A stretch of 64,000 nt of DNA from Deltaproteobacteria bacterium (GTDB taxonomy: Bacteria > Myxococcota_A > UBA796 > CAJQPC01): assembly GCA_016717595.1 (NCBI GenBank), contig JADKFE010000016.1, positions 1-64,000 of the forward strand. Reading direction: 5' to 3'. A model generated the notes under the pieces. It worked only from the letters and a program-made list of their open reading frames with translations. It was not told the origin of the DNA and ran no database searches. Positions 17,374-30,256 of this stretch are shown one piece after another (the first letter of the stretch is position 1; each line of letters opens with the position of its first letter). The position numbers and the translations under genes are program-made.

Positions 17374-17869
17374 ACTGCGCGGCGTCCGCCACGGCCAACC
17401 ACAGGTCGTAGAGGTCGATGTGCTCGGCCACGGCGGGCAGGCGCGCGAGCGCTTTGGCCTGGGGCACGAGGGTGATGAAGACCTCGGGGGTGGCGCGCAC
17501 GGACGCGGCGGCGCGACGGGCGAGGCCCCGCACCTTGGCCGGCCGCTTGGACCAGACCGCGGCGCAGAGCAGCTCGTCTACGTCCATGACGGCCTCCTCG
17601 ATGGCCTCAGCGTCGTCGTCGGGGGTCATGGAGTCCAGGGTCTCGATGAGGTCGTCCTCGTCGATGAGCCCGAAGGCCTCGTCCAAGAGCGGCTTTCCTT
17701 CGCCGTCCCGCCACTTCTCGGCGTCGATGAGCGCGGGGTGGCGTGGGTCGAGGCGGGCGACGAGACCAGCGAGGATCGCGCGCTCGATGGCGTCCTCTTC
17801 GTCCATCACAGGCTCAGCCATCACCTCGTCGAGCTGCTCAACGAGGACCTCAAGCTCGGTCGCTGACAT
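17363..17869 (-). CDS. Unrecognised acidic cytoplasmic protein
   Basis: A 168-residue soluble protein with an Asp/Glu-rich first half (for example DEEDAIERAI and PDDDAEAIEEAVMDVDEL) and a more neutral helical second half ending IDLYDLWLAVADAAQWAD. No signal peptide, membrane segment or cysteine pair is present, and I recognise no family. It follows the GPH-type transporter on the minus strand with a 30 nt gap and could share its transcript. Confidence 0.55.
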   Translation of the reverse strand: MSATELEVLVEQLDEVMAEPVMDEEDAIERAILAGLVARLDPRHPALIDAEKWRDGEGKPLLDEAFGLIDEDDLIETLDSMTPDDDAEAIEEAVMDVDELLCAAVWSKRPAKVRGLARRAAASVRATPEVFITLVPQAKALARLPAVAEHIDLYDLWLAVADAAQWAD

Positions 17870-17899
17870 AGACGCTCCGCATCCGCAGGGCTGGCCGCT

Positions 17900-19366
17900 T
17901 TATCTCGGCGCCGCGCCGGGCTCAAGCGCCAGCGGCTCAAGGGGCAAGGGCCCGAGCAGCACGCCCGGGTGCAGCGGGTCGGCGACGCTCTCCCCGCGGC
18001 GGCGGGCGGCCAAGGCCACGAGGATCTTCTCATGCGCCGCGCGGTCGAGGCGATAGCGCCACACGATGCCCAAGGCCGCCAAGGCGCACACTGAAGGCAC
18101 CGCGGCGTAGAGCGCGCGCAGCGTCCAGGCGACGGCCTCGGGCTGGGTGGTGGCGCCGGGGACGTAGCCCGCGAGCTGCATCAAGGGCAGGGCCACGCCT
18201 ACCCCCAAGGCCGCGGCGAGCTTGCGGCTGACGTTCCACAGCCCGACGTAGTGGCCCTCTCGGCGCTCTCCGGTGAGCAGCTCGTCGTAGTCGATCACAT
18301 CCGCCTGCATCGACGACGGCAGGATCACCGTGCCCCCGAAGCCCACGCCCGAGGCCACGCAGATGAGCCCAAACCACAGGCTGTCACCGGGGCCGAGGTT
18401 GTAGGCCCAGACGAAGGCGCCGATGTTCACCACGCAGGCCAACACATAGGCCTCTTTTTTGCCGATCTTTCGGCTGAGCGGCGGCCAGGCGGGCATCAGC
18501 GCGATGCCGGTCAAGAAGTAGGCCAACAAGAAGGGCTCGGCGTGGGGCGCCTGGAGCACGACGGCGACGTAGTACAAGAGCAAGGTGGCCGGGAGGTTGG
18601 AGCCGATGGCGTTCACGGTGTAGGACGCCAACAAGGCCGCGAAGGGCGGGTTGGCGCGTAGGGTGCGCAGGGCCTCCGCCGGGCTCAAGAAGCCGCCTTG
18701 GCCCTGGGCCCGGCCTCGCTCGGGCACAAACGCCGCGCACACAAAACACAGCGCGGCGATGAGCACGCCGTAGATCGCCGCCAACCACAAGAACTTCGTG
18801 CGCTCCCCGGCGTTGGTCTCGGGCAGATCTAGGCCCCAGGCGAGCAGACCGGGCACGGCCGAGGCCACCAAGGTGCCCACCAACAAGGCGCCGTCGCGTA
18901 AGCCCAAGACCGCCGTGCGCTCATCGAAGTCTTCGCTCAGCTCGTTGCCCAGGGCCTCATAGGGCACGACCACCGCCGTCCACGCGGCGAAGACGAGCAG
19001 CAGCGCGCCGACAAAACGCCAGGCCGCCAAGGCGCCCGAGGCGAAGGGGCCGTCGGTGGGCGGCACAAACAGCACCCCCAGGCTCAAGGCCAACACCAGG
19101 CCGCCCAAGGCGATGAACGGGCGGCGGCGACCCCAGCGGGTGCGGGTGCGGTCGGAGAGGTAGCCCGCGAGCGGGTCGGTCACCGCGTCGAACACCCTCG
19201 CGAGCAGCAGCGCCGCGCCGACGAGGCCCACGTCTACGCCCACCACGTCCGTCGTGAACTTGGGGAGGTGAACGTAGAGCGGGATGCCCAGGGCCGCGAG
19301 GCCAAGCGCCGGGGCGGCGTAGATGAGGCGCGTTGACCAGGGGACCATGCCCGGAAGTATGCCCAA
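17900..19366 (-). CDS. GPH/MelB-type MFS sugar transporter
   Basis: The 488-residue integral membrane protein has about twelve hydrophobic segments. The GPH-family signature follows helix 2: DAVTDPLAGYLSDRTRTRWG then RRRPF, matching the cation:sugar symporters of the MelB type. Family members move glycosides or similar solutes with Na+ or H+; the substrate here is unknown. ATG 19366 gives MGILPGMVPW; a second ATG six codons later is equally possible. The gene stands just downstream of the RND pump gene (gap 33 nt, same strand), so read-through from that operon is possible. Confidence 0.85.
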   Translation of the reverse strand: MGILPGMVPWSTRLIYAAPALGLAALGIPLYVHLPKFTTDVVGVDVGLVGAALLLARVFDAVTDPLAGYLSDRTRTRWGRRRPFIALGGLVLALSLGVLFVPPTDGPFASGALAAWRFVGALLLVFAAWTAVVVPYEALGNELSEDFDERTAVLGLRDGALLVGTLVASAVPGLLAWGLDLPETNAGERTKFLWLAAIYGVLIAALCFVCAAFVPERGRAQGQGGFLSPAEALRTLRANPPFAALLASYTVNAIGSNLPATLLLYYVAVVLQAPHAEPFLLAYFLTGIALMPAWPPLSRKIGKKEAYVLACVVNIGAFVWAYNLGPGDSLWFGLICVASGVGFGGTVILPSSMQADVIDYDELLTGERREGHYVGLWNVSRKLAAALGVGVALPLMQLAGYVPGATTQPEAVAWTLRALYAAVPSVCALAALGIVWRYRLDRAAHEKILVALAARRRGESVADPLHPGVLLGPLPLEPLALEPGAAPR

Positions 19367-19399
19367 GCGTGGTCCCCCGTGCGCGACTCGGCGCGTGAC

Positions 19400-22300
19400 T
19401 CAGCCCGCCGTCGCCGGGGACTCAACCGCTGGGTTGGCCTCAGCGGCGCCTTTGCCGCCCTTCACCCAGCGGACGAGGGCCTGGAGATCCTCCTGAATCA
19501 TGTACAGCGGCGGCACGAGCAGGAGCGCGATGAACGTGGTGAAGGCCACGCCATAGGCCAAGCTCAAGGCCATGGGGATGAGGAAACGCGCCTGGGGGGA
19601 GGTCTCAAAGATGAGCGGGATGAGCCCAAAGAACGTGGTCAACGAGGTGAGCAGGATGGGCCGCATCCGGCGCTGCCCAGCGGCGATCACGGCGTCTTTG
19701 GCGCTCATGCCCTCCTCACGGCGGAAGGTGTTCACCGCGTCGATGAGCACCAAGGAGTCGTTCACCACGACGCCCGAGGCGGCGATGATGCCGAAGACGC
19801 TGATGATGCTCAGGCCATAGCCGTGCAAGAGGTGCCCGCCGATGGAGCCGACGAAGCCCATGGGGATCGACACCATCACGATGGCCGGCTGGAGGTAGCT
19901 GCGGAACGGGACGGCCAAGAGCGCGTAGATGACGAACAGGCCGAAGAGGAAGTTTCGGCCCAAGGCGCCGAAGGTCTCGGCCTGCTCACGCTGGGCCCCG
20001 GCGAGGCCCGCGCTGAGGCCAGGATACTTCTCCATCAACGCCGGGAGCTGCGCCTTCACCGCGGCCACGACCTCTTGAGAGGACGGCACCCCCGGCGCCA
20101 GCTCACCCGACACGCTCACCACGCGGCGGCCGTCTTCGCGGCGGATCACCGTGGGCGCCTGGCCCCGGGTCACCGACGCCACGGCGCCGATGGGCACGCC
20201 CCCGCCCGCGGCGGTGCGCACCTGGAGCTGCTCGATGTCGTACTCCGTGCGGCGCTGCTCTTCAGGCAGGCGCACCATCACCTTCACCTCGTCCCGCCCA
20301 CGCTGCTCCCGCAGGGCCTCGGCGCCGAAGAAGGCCGAGCGCACCTGGCGGCCCAGGTCGGTCGAGCTCAGGCCCAGGCTGCGCGCGGCGTCGGTGAGCT
20401 GCAGGTCCAAGCGCACCTTGCCCGAGGCGAAGCCGTTCTCGACGTCGGTGAGATCTGCGTAGCCGCGTAAGGTGGCGGTCATCTCCGCCGCGGCCTTCTG
20501 CAGCACGGCCACATCGGTGTGAGAGAGCTGCACGTCCACCGCCGCGCCCGCCCCGGCGCCAAAGCTCGCCGAGAACGAGCTGGCCTCGATGCCCGGCAGA
20601 GGCGGGGTGGCCTTCTCCCAAGCATCGGCGATCTCCTCACCGGAGAGGTCACGCGCGTCCGAGCTCACCAAGCTCATCTCGACGGTGAGCAGGTGGCTGC
20701 CCGTCTCTTGGGTGGCGCCCGGTCCCCGAGGCGCGGGGCCCAGACCGACGATGGCGTACATGCCCGCCCGGGCGGAGGGGTCACCGACGTCCAACATCGC
20801 CTGGTCGGCGGAGCGCTCCAAGATCGCCTTGATCTCCCGGGTGCGCTCGACGGGGGTGCCATACGGCAGGCGCACCGTCGCGGTCACCAGATCGCCCTCC
20901 AGCTTGGGGAAGAACTCAAAAGGCACCACCCCGCCGCCGAGCACACCGATGGTCAACACGAAGAGCGCGAAGGCGACGGACGCGGCGAGGTAACGGGCCT
21001 CGATGACGCCGCGCAAGAAGCGCTCGTAGGGGCCTTGGGTGAAGGCCGTGAGGCGAACATCCACCCACGCCCGGGGCCGGTCGAGCTGGGTGAGCAGCCA
21101 GCCCTTCTTGCTGTCCCCGTGGCCCAAGTGCGCCGGGAGAATCGTGAAACACTCCACCACCGAGAACAGCAGCACGGAGATCACGACGACGGGGATGATC
21201 GAGAAGATGCGGCCGCTCACGCCCGGCACAAACAACAGCGGCGCGAAGGCCGCGATGGTGGTGAGCACCGAGAAGCTCACCGGCACGAGCATCTCTTGGG
21301 CGCCGCGAACCGCGGCCTCCATCGGGGGCACGCCGGACTCGACCTTGTGCCAGAAGTTCTCCGAGACCACGATGGCGTCGTCCACGACGATGCCCAAGGT
21401 CACGATGAACGCGAAGAGGCTCATCATGTTGATGCTCACGCCCAAGGCGGGGAGCACCAAGAAGGTCGCGAAGAAGGCGCTGGGGATGCCGAAGGCCACC
21501 CAGAAGGCCAAACGTGCGTTCAAGAACAAGCCCAGGCAGATCACCACCAGGACGAGGCCCTGGCCGGCGTTCCGCACGAGCAGCTCGACGCGGGCCTTGA
21601 GGATCTCCGAGTCGTCTTGCCAGAGGTTGACCCCGATCTCCGGCGGCAGCTCCGCGCGCAGCTCCGCGGCGACCTCTCGGGCGGCGGCGGCCACGTCTCC
21701 CGGCGTCTCGGCGCCGCTGCGGTAGGCGATCACCCGCACGGCGCGGTCTCCGCCGTAGAACGCCTCCAGATCCTCCTCAGCGTAGCCGTCGGTGACCTTG
21801 GCGATGTCGCCAAGTCGAAGCTGGGCGCCGTCCGCCGTGCCCCGCAGGATGATGTCCTCAAACTGGCTGGCCTCTAAGCGGCGGTCGGCCACACGCACGA
21901 GGATCTCCCCCCGGCGAGACTCCACGGAGCCGCCGGGCAGCTCCAGGGACGCGAGGGTGATCTGGGTGGCGACCTGGTCCAAGGTGAGGTTGTAGGCCTC
22001 TAGCCGCTCCCGAGGGATCTCCACGGCGATCTCCAGCGGCGGCACCCCCTGCAGCTCGGCCTGGGTGATCTCGGGATGGTCCACGAGGCGCTGCCGGGCG
22101 CGCTCGGCGGCGTCGTGCAGCGTCGCCAGAGGTTGATCCCCGCTGATCAGCAGAGAGATCACCTGCCGTTTGGACGAGGCGAGGGTGACCGAGGGCTCTT
22201 CAGCCTCCTCAGGGAACGAGGTGATGCGGTCTACCTCGGTCTTCACATCAGAGAGGGCCTTCTGGAGGTCCGCGCCGAGCACGAGCTCGATGTTCACCGT

Positions 22301-22618
22301 GCCGACGCCCTCTGATGACGCCGAGGTGATTCGTTTGACCTGATCAACCCCGCGGGCGGCCTCCTCCACGGCGAGCACGATGCCCTGCTCGACCTCTTCA
22401 GGGGACGCGCCGGGGTACGGCACGCTGACCGTGACCAGCTCGGGTGAGGTGTCGGGGAAGACCTCTTGTTTGAGGTTGCCGATGGACAGAAGCCCGCCGA
22501 CAAAGAGCACAAACAGGAGCAGGTTCGCGGCGACGGAGTTCTGGGCCATCCAGGCGATGGCGCCTTGGCGCCAGCTCTTCCCGGGGTTCGGCTCATAAAT
22601 GGACTCAGGAGCAGACAT
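19400..22618 (-). CDS. RND-family multidrug efflux pump (AcrB/MdtB-like)
   Basis: A 1072-residue proton-driven inner-membrane pump. The first transmembrane helix follows the short N-terminus, and a second set of helices begins near residue 350. The proton-relay Asp pair is present in TLGIVVDDAIVVSEN (helix 4). The matching C-terminal repeat has FGIIAASGVVVNDSLVLID. Large periplasmic loops fill the two halves, giving the usual AcrB length. It starts 3 nt after the adaptor gene stop and forms a tetR-OMF-MFP-RND operon. The exported compounds are not predictable from sequence. Confidence 0.93.
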   Translation of the reverse strand: MSAPESIYEPNPGKSWRQGAIAWMAQNSVAANLLLFVLFVGGLLSIGNLKQEVFPDTSPELVTVSVPYPGASPEEVEQGIVLAVEEAARGVDQVKRITSASSEGVGTVNIELVLGADLQKALSDVKTEVDRITSFPEEAEEPSVTLASSKRQVISLLISGDQPLATLHDAAERARQRLVDHPEITQAELQGVPPLEIAVEIPRERLEAYNLTLDQVATQITLASLELPGGSVESRRGEILVRVADRRLEASQFEDIILRGTADGAQLRLGDIAKVTDGYAEEDLEAFYGGDRAVRVIAYRSGAETPGDVAAAAREVAAELRAELPPEIGVNLWQDDSEILKARVELLVRNAGQGLVLVVICLGLFLNARLAFWVAFGIPSAFFATFLVLPALGVSINMMSLFAFIVTLGIVVDDAIVVSENFWHKVESGVPPMEAAVRGAQEMLVPVSFSVLTTIAAFAPLLFVPGVSGRIFSIIPVVVISVLLFSVVECFTILPAHLGHGDSKKGWLLTQLDRPRAWVDVRLTAFTQGPYERFLRGVIEARYLAASVAFALFVLTIGVLGGGVVPFEFFPKLEGDLVTATVRLPYGTPVERTREIKAILERSADQAMLDVGDPSARAGMYAIVGLGPAPRGPGATQETGSHLLTVEMSLVSSDARDLSGEEIADAWEKATPPLPGIEASSFSASFGAGAGAAVDVQLSHTDVAVLQKAAAEMTATLRGYADLTDVENGFASGKVRLDLQLTDAARSLGLSSTDLGRQVRSAFFGAEALREQRGRDEVKVMVRLPEEQRRTEYDIEQLQVRTAAGGGVPIGAVASVTRGQAPTVIRREDGRRVVSVSGELAPGVPSSQEVVAAVKAQLPALMEKYPGLSAGLAGAQREQAETFGALGRNFLFGLFVIYALLAVPFRSYLQPAIVMVSIPMGFVGSIGGHLLHGYGLSIISVFGIIAASGVVVNDSLVLIDAVNTFRREEGMSAKDAVIAAGQRRMRPILLTSLTTFFGLIPLIFETSPQARFLIPMALSLAYGVAFTTFIALLLVPPLYMIQEDLQALVRWVKGGKGAAEANPAVESPATAG

Positions 22619-22621
22619 GGC

Positions 22622-23773
22622 TCAGCCCTCCTTCGCGGTCGGGGCCACGACCATGCCCTCGACGGGCAAGGAGAGCGGGGTGAGCAGCACGCGGTCGCCG
22701 GGGCTGAGGCCCTCGGTGACGAGCACGTTCACCGAGTCGCCGGAGATCACCCGCAGAGTGCGCTTGCGCAGGCGATCCTCAGCGTCTACGACCCAAGTTT
22801 GATCCCCATCAAACATCGCGGCCCGGGGCACCACGAAGGCCCCGGCGGCGGCGCGGCCCTCGATCTCGATGTCAACGTAGGCGCCGGGCAACATCGGCAG
22901 CTCCCCTGCCCCGCCCAAGGGGTTCTCGACGCCGACGACGAGCTGCGCCGTGCGGGTGTTGGACTCAAGCTGGCCGACGAGGCTCAACACCGCGCCTTGG
23001 CGGGTGATGGTGGCGCCGTCGCCAAGTCGTTGGCTCACCTTGGCCGGGGAGCCCGTCTCGCTGTTCATGCCGGGCACAAACACCGCGGCGAGCTGCTCCA
23101 CGGGTACGGACACCGTCACCCGCAGGCGGTCGGTGCCGACGAGGGTGGTCAAGCTCTGCCCAGGCGTGGCGAGCTGGCCGGCTTCAGCGGTCTCCCGCAC
23201 GACGACGGCGTTGAACGGCGCGCGAATCACCGTGCGCTCCAGGTTGTTCTTCGCCCGCTGCAGGCCCGCCCGGGCGCTCTCTAGGTTGGCCTCGGCGACG
23301 GCGAGCTGGGGCAGACGCCGGGCGAGCTCGTTGTCTTGGGCCTTCTGGCCCAGGCGCTGGAAGTCCTCTTCAGCGATGGCCTGACGGCCCTTCTCCAAGC
23401 GCAGGTCAAGCTCGGCCTGACGCACGCGGGCCTCTTCTTGGGCGACGGTGAGTCGGTAGTCACGGCCGTCTAGGGTGATGAGGGGCTGGCCCGCGCTCAC
23501 CCGACCGCCGGGGATGAGGCTCTGGGAGACCTCGACGATCTTCGCGCTGAGCTCGGCGGAGAGCGAGACGTCGCGGTCGGCGCTCACCACGCCCGTGGCC
23601 GTCACGCGCACGAGCTGGTCCGAGGGCTCCACCACGAGGATCTCCACGGCGGGCACCGTGGCCGAGGGTGGGCTCGTCTCGGCGTCTCCGCGGGAGGCGA
23701 AGAGCCCGGCGGTGAGCACAAAACCTAAGGAGAGGACACCTAACGAGGCGAGGGCTTGGGCGGTGCGGGTCAC
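22622..23773 (-). CDS. Efflux periplasmic adaptor (MFP) subunit
   Basis: This 383-residue membrane fusion protein links the RND pump to the outer-membrane channel. An N-terminal signal or anchor segment (ALASLGVLSLGFVLTAGLF) is followed by the barrel-sandwich (lipoyl-like) half TATGVVSADRDVSLSAELSA. A long alpha-hairpin comes next (about residues 100-165, QEEARVRQAELDLRLEKGRQ), then the second half NNLERTVIRAPFNAVVVRET. Its start overlaps the stop of the OMF gene by 4 nt (23770-23773). Confidence 0.92.
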   Translation of the reverse strand: MTRTAQALASLGVLSLGFVLTAGLFASRGDAETSPPSATVPAVEILVVEPSDQLVRVTATGVVSADRDVSLSAELSAKIVEVSQSLIPGGRVSAGQPLITLDGRDYRLTVAQEEARVRQAELDLRLEKGRQAIAEEDFQRLGQKAQDNELARRLPQLAVAEANLESARAGLQRAKNNLERTVIRAPFNAVVVRETAEAGQLATPGQSLTTLVGTDRLRVTVSVPVEQLAAVFVPGMNSETGSPAKVSQRLGDGATITRQGAVLSLVGQLESNTRTAQLVVGVENPLGGAGELPMLPGAYVDIEIEGRAAAGAFVVPRAAMFDGDQTWVVDAEDRLRKRTLRVISGDSVNVLVTEGLSPGDRVLLTPLSLPVEGMVVAPTAKEG

Positions 23774-25173
23774 GGTTGACCTCCGGCCTGGGCGGCGAGG
23801 ACGGATTCGGTCCAGGTCCCGCCCAAGGCGTCGTGAAGCTGAATTCTGGCGACGAGCAGATCCCGCTCGGCGCTGAGCGACGAGACCTGGGCCTGCTGAT
23901 AGGTAGAGAGCGAAGAGAGCACGGTGAGGTGATCGACCAAGCCGCGCTCATACTGGGCGCGGGACTCGTCGTAGCTGGCCTTGGCGGCGCGCTCTTGGGA
24001 CCGCACGGCGTCTAGGGTGAGCAGCGCCGACTCCTCCCGGGCGAGCGCCTCCTCGACCTCTTGGGTGGCCGTGAGCACGAGCTGGCCCAAGCTCGCCTCG
24101 GCGGCGCGCTCCGTGGCCTGGGCGGCCTGGGCCCCGCCCAAGTTTCGCCCGCCGGAGAAGATCGGCACCGAGAGCGCGACGCCGACACCCCAGAGATCCT
24201 GGAGGTTTAGCTCGCTGATGTAGATGCCTTGGTAGCCGACCTGGCCGGTGAGGGTGAGCGCCGGGGCCATGGCGCGCATCGCCGCTTTGCGCCGAGCGGC
24301 GGCGGCGAGCTCGTCGGAGTTGGCCGCGCGAAGGTCGGGCCGTGTGGTGAGCAGCTCCTCTGGGCTGCCCAGACCGGGCGTCGGCGGCAGGCTCGGCAGG
24401 CCCTCTCCGCCCTCGGGCACCGTCGTGGCGCTCGGGCGGCCCAAGAGCGTGTTGAGCTGCAAGGTCGCGATGCGCACGTTCGCGTGGGCCGCCGGGAGCT
24501 GGGCACGAACGCTCGCCACCTGACGCTGCTGCTGGAGCAGGTCGAGGCTGGTGATCAGGCCCTCGTCGTAGCGGCGTTGAACGATGTTCAACAGCTCCTC
24601 GTTCGCCGCGACCTGCTCCTCCACCAAGCTCAGGCGCTCCCGGGCCAGCTCCAGGTCGATCCAGGCCTGACCGATGCGGGTGGCCAAGGCGATGAGCTGG
24701 GCGTCCCGATCTCCGGCCATCCCTGCGGCGTCGTGGCGGCTGGCGATCCAGGTCTGGGTAGACTTGCCCCAGAGGTCCACGGGCAGGCTGGCCTTGAGGT
24801 AGCCCGAGCCCGAGTGGTAGACCTCGGGCGCGTCGGGCTGGGCGGTGAGGTCTAGGCCGAAGGTAAAGCCGAGGCTGTCCAGGGGCGCCGTCGAGGTGGA
24901 CACGTCTACGCTCAGGCTGGGCAGCACCCCGGCGAGGGACTGCCGGGCCAGGGCGTCGGACTGCTCAACCCGGGCGTTAAACGCCACAAGATCGCCGTTC
25001 TGGGCGAGGCCCTCCTCCATGAGCGCGCTCAGGGTCGGATCCTCAAAGCTCGTCCACCAGGGCGCGCTGGAGATCGGCCCCGGCGAGGGCACGCTCCAGG
25101 CGCTCGGCAGCGCTTGGGCGCTGGCGACGCCGCCCAAGGCCCCGATCAGGAACAACGACAGCGACAGCGACAT
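23770..25173 (-). CDS. TolC-like outer-membrane efflux protein (OMF)
   Basis: A 467-residue member of the outer-membrane factor family (NodT/OprM type) with a signal peptide (LSLSLFLIGALGGVASAQA). The two tandem helical repeats are visible around WWTSFEDPTLSALMEEGLAQ and TRPDLRAANSDELAAAARRK; the TRPD turn before the second repeat is typical. It should form the exit channel for the RND pump encoded after it. The start overlaps the TetR stop by one base, and the stop overlaps the adaptor start. Confidence 0.92.
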   Translation of the reverse strand: MSLSLSLFLIGALGGVASAQALPSAWSVPSPGPISSAPWWTSFEDPTLSALMEEGLAQNGDLVAFNARVEQSDALARQSLAGVLPSLSVDVSTSTAPLDSLGFTFGLDLTAQPDAPEVYHSGSGYLKASLPVDLWGKSTQTWIASRHDAAGMAGDRDAQLIALATRIGQAWIDLELARERLSLVEEQVAANEELLNIVQRRYDEGLITSLDLLQQQRQVASVRAQLPAAHANVRIATLQLNTLLGRPSATTVPEGGEGLPSLPPTPGLGSPEELLTTRPDLRAANSDELAAAARRKAAMRAMAPALTLTGQVGYQGIYISELNLQDLWGVGVALSVPIFSGGRNLGGAQAAQATERAAEASLGQLVLTATQEVEEALAREESALLTLDAVRSQERAAKASYDESRAQYERGLVDHLTVLSSLSTYQQAQVSSLSAERDLLVARIQLHDALGGTWTESVLAAQAGGQP

Positions 25174-25775
25174 CAGCGCGACTCCTTCGGCGCGAGGCCG
25201 GAGACGAGGAGATCAACAAGACCAGCGACATACGCCTCGTCGTCGCCTGCTCCGGGCATTGAGCTGCCGACGAGGTGGTTGAGGAAGGCCCGGGTCTGGG
25301 CGGCGCCGAGGATCGCCGTGGCGACGGTGTGAACCTCGCAGGGTCGCAGGAGGCCCATGGCCACCCCGCGACTTAGCCATCCTGCCCAGGCCTGTTGCGC
25401 GGCCACGGGCGGCGGCACGTCGAACTGGCTCATCAGCTCGTGTACGTTCACCTCGCTCGCCCGGAGCGTGGCCATACACGGCACCATCTGGTGGAAAAAC
25501 CGCAGCATCTCATGCAGAAGCGCGGTGAGCTGGACCGCGAGGGGCGCGTCCGTGGGCCCGGTCTGCAGCAAGGCCAGAAACGGCGGGCGCCCTGATGGCA
25601 TCAAGGCCGCGAGCATCAGGCTCGACTTGTTGCCGAACCGCTTGAACAGCGTCGCCTGGCTCACCCCCGCCCGCTCGGCGATGAGCGTGGTGGAGACGTT
25701 GGGGCCATGCTCCAAGAACACCTCACGGGCGACCTGGAGGAGCTGGTCATCGGCGATCTGCTGGGGACGCGCCAC
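25173..25775 (-). CDS. TetR-family repressor of the efflux operon
   Basis: The 200-residue protein has an N-terminal TetR helix-turn-helix (LIAERAGVSQATLFKRFGNK, about residues 32-51) and a helical ligand-binding C-terminus. It is the first gene of the tetR-OMF-MFP-RND operon and starts with GTG at 25775. A 22-bp near-perfect palindrome lies 16 nt upstream of its start. Families of this type usually repress their own operon and release it when an exported drug or metabolite binds. That regulation is inferred from gene order and the palindrome. Confidence 0.9.
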   Translation of the reverse strand: MARPQQIADDQLLQVAREVFLEHGPNVSTTLIAERAGVSQATLFKRFGNKSSLMLAALMPSGRPPFLALLQTGPTDAPLAVQLTALLHEMLRFFHQMVPCMATLRASEVNVHELMSQFDVPPPVAAQQAWAGWLSRGVAMGLLRPCEVHTVATAILGAAQTRAFLNHLVGSSMPGAGDDEAYVAGLVDLLVSGLAPKESR

Positions 25776-25790
25776 GGGACCTCGGGTTTA

Positions 25791-25812
25791 AGTAAGTGAG
25801 CGCACACTTACT
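25791..25812. promoter_or_regulatory. Palindromic operator upstream of the efflux operon
   Basis: Half-sites AGTAAGTGAGC and GCACACTTACT form a 22-bp palindrome with one mismatched pair. It lies between carB's stop and the tetR GTG start, where the efflux operon promoter should be. The length and dyad fit a TetR-family binding site. Confidence 0.7.
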
Positions 25813-25878
25813 AATCCCGGCGGGCCTCAGCCGTCAAGCGCCGCTCACCGCGGCGATCTGCCGCTCCCCCGTTCCGGC

Positions 25879-29064
<3,186 letters not shown>

Positions 29065-29085
29065 AAGCGTGGCTCCGGCTTCGGC

Positions 29086-30162
29086 TCAGGAGGCGAGCGC
29101 GAGGAAACGCTGAAGGATGAGGTGGCGGCTGTCCCGGGGGCCGGGCGCGGCCTCGGGGTGGAACTGCACGCAGGCGAGGCGGTAGCGGTCGTGGGCGAAC
29201 CCGGCCAAGGTGCCGTCGTTGAGGTGAACGTGGGTGATTCGCCCGCCCAGCGCCTCAATCTGCGCGCCGTCTACGCAGAAGCCGTGGTTCTGGCTGGTGA
29301 TCTCGACGCGGCCGGTCTCGATGTCTTTGACCGGGTGGTTCGCGCCGCGGTGGCCAAAGGGCAGCTTAAAGGTGCGCGCGCCGATGGCGAGGCCCAAGAG
29401 CTGGTGCCCCAGGCAGATGCCGGCGATGGGCCGGGTGCCCAGCAGGCGGCGGGCCTGCTCCACGGGGCCGGTGAGCGCCGCCGGGTCGCCGGGGCCGTTG
29501 CCGAAGAAGACGAGATCGGCGTCTTCAGCCCAGGCCTCAGCCGTGGCGGTGATCGGCTGCACCACCACCCGCGCGCCGGTCGAGGCCAGCAGGCGCAGGA
29601 TGTTTCGTTTGACGCCGCCATCGACGACGTTCACCCGTAAGGTCGGGCTGTCCGGCGCGGCGTAGACGTAGGGCTCCTTCGTGCAGACCTCCTGCGCCAG
29701 GGCCCGGCCGCTCATGCCCGGCCAGCTCTCCAGAAGGCTCCAGAGCTCCGCCGCCGGGGTGCCGTCGGTGGAGATCACGCCCTTCATGGCGCCTTTGTCG
29801 CGGATGTGCCGCACGAGGGCCCGGGTGTCGATGCCGTGCAGGGCCGGGACGTTCTGGGCGCGCAGGTGGGGGCCGAGGCCCAGCTCCGCGCGGTGGTTTG
29901 AGTGAACGCGGGAGAACTGGCGGGCGACGAAGCCGCTCACCCACACCCGCTCACTCTCGGGATCTTCGCTGTTCACGCCGGTGTTGCCGATGTGAGGTGA
30001 GGTCATCACGACGATCTGCTCGGCGTAGGAGGGATCGGTGAGGGCCTCCTGATAGCCGGTCATCGCCGTGTTGAAGACGACCTCACCGACGCGGGTGCCG
30101 CGCGCGCCGAACGCTTCGCCTTCAAAGGAGCGACCATCTTCGAGGAGAAGGATGCTGCCCAC
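29086..30162 (-). CDS. carA: Carbamoyl-phosphate synthase small (glutaminase) subunit
   Basis: A 358-residue protein that releases ammonia from glutamine for CarB. The N-terminal domain has GARGTRVGEVVFNTAMTGYQ and ALTDPSYAEQIVVMTSPHIG. The class I amidotransferase domain contains the catalytic cysteine in PIAGICLGHQLLGLA and the His/Glu of FHPEAAPGP near the C-terminus. ATG 30162 gives the usual N-terminus (MGSILLLEDGRSFEGEAFG). It leads a carAB pair. No leader peptide or PyrR-type attenuator could be recognised. Confidence 0.97.
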   Translation of the reverse strand: MGSILLLEDGRSFEGEAFGARGTRVGEVVFNTAMTGYQEALTDPSYAEQIVVMTSPHIGNTGVNSEDPESERVWVSGFVARQFSRVHSNHRAELGLGPHLRAQNVPALHGIDTRALVRHIRDKGAMKGVISTDGTPAAELWSLLESWPGMSGRALAQEVCTKEPYVYAAPDSPTLRVNVVDGGVKRNILRLLASTGARVVVQPITATAEAWAEDADLVFFGNGPGDPAALTGPVEQARRLLGTRPIAGICLGHQLLGLAIGARTFKLPFGHRGANHPVKDIETGRVEITSQNHGFCVDGAQIEALGGRITHVHLNDGTLAGFAHDRYRLACVQFHPEAAPGPRDSRHLILQRFLALAS

Positions 30163-30256
30163 GGGTGCCTCCAGGGGGCGCCGCTCTTAGCGCGTCTTCG
30201 CCCTGGCGTCACCCTCCCCTTGAGCCCGTCGCCCACATGCCTCGGCGCGGGCCCGC

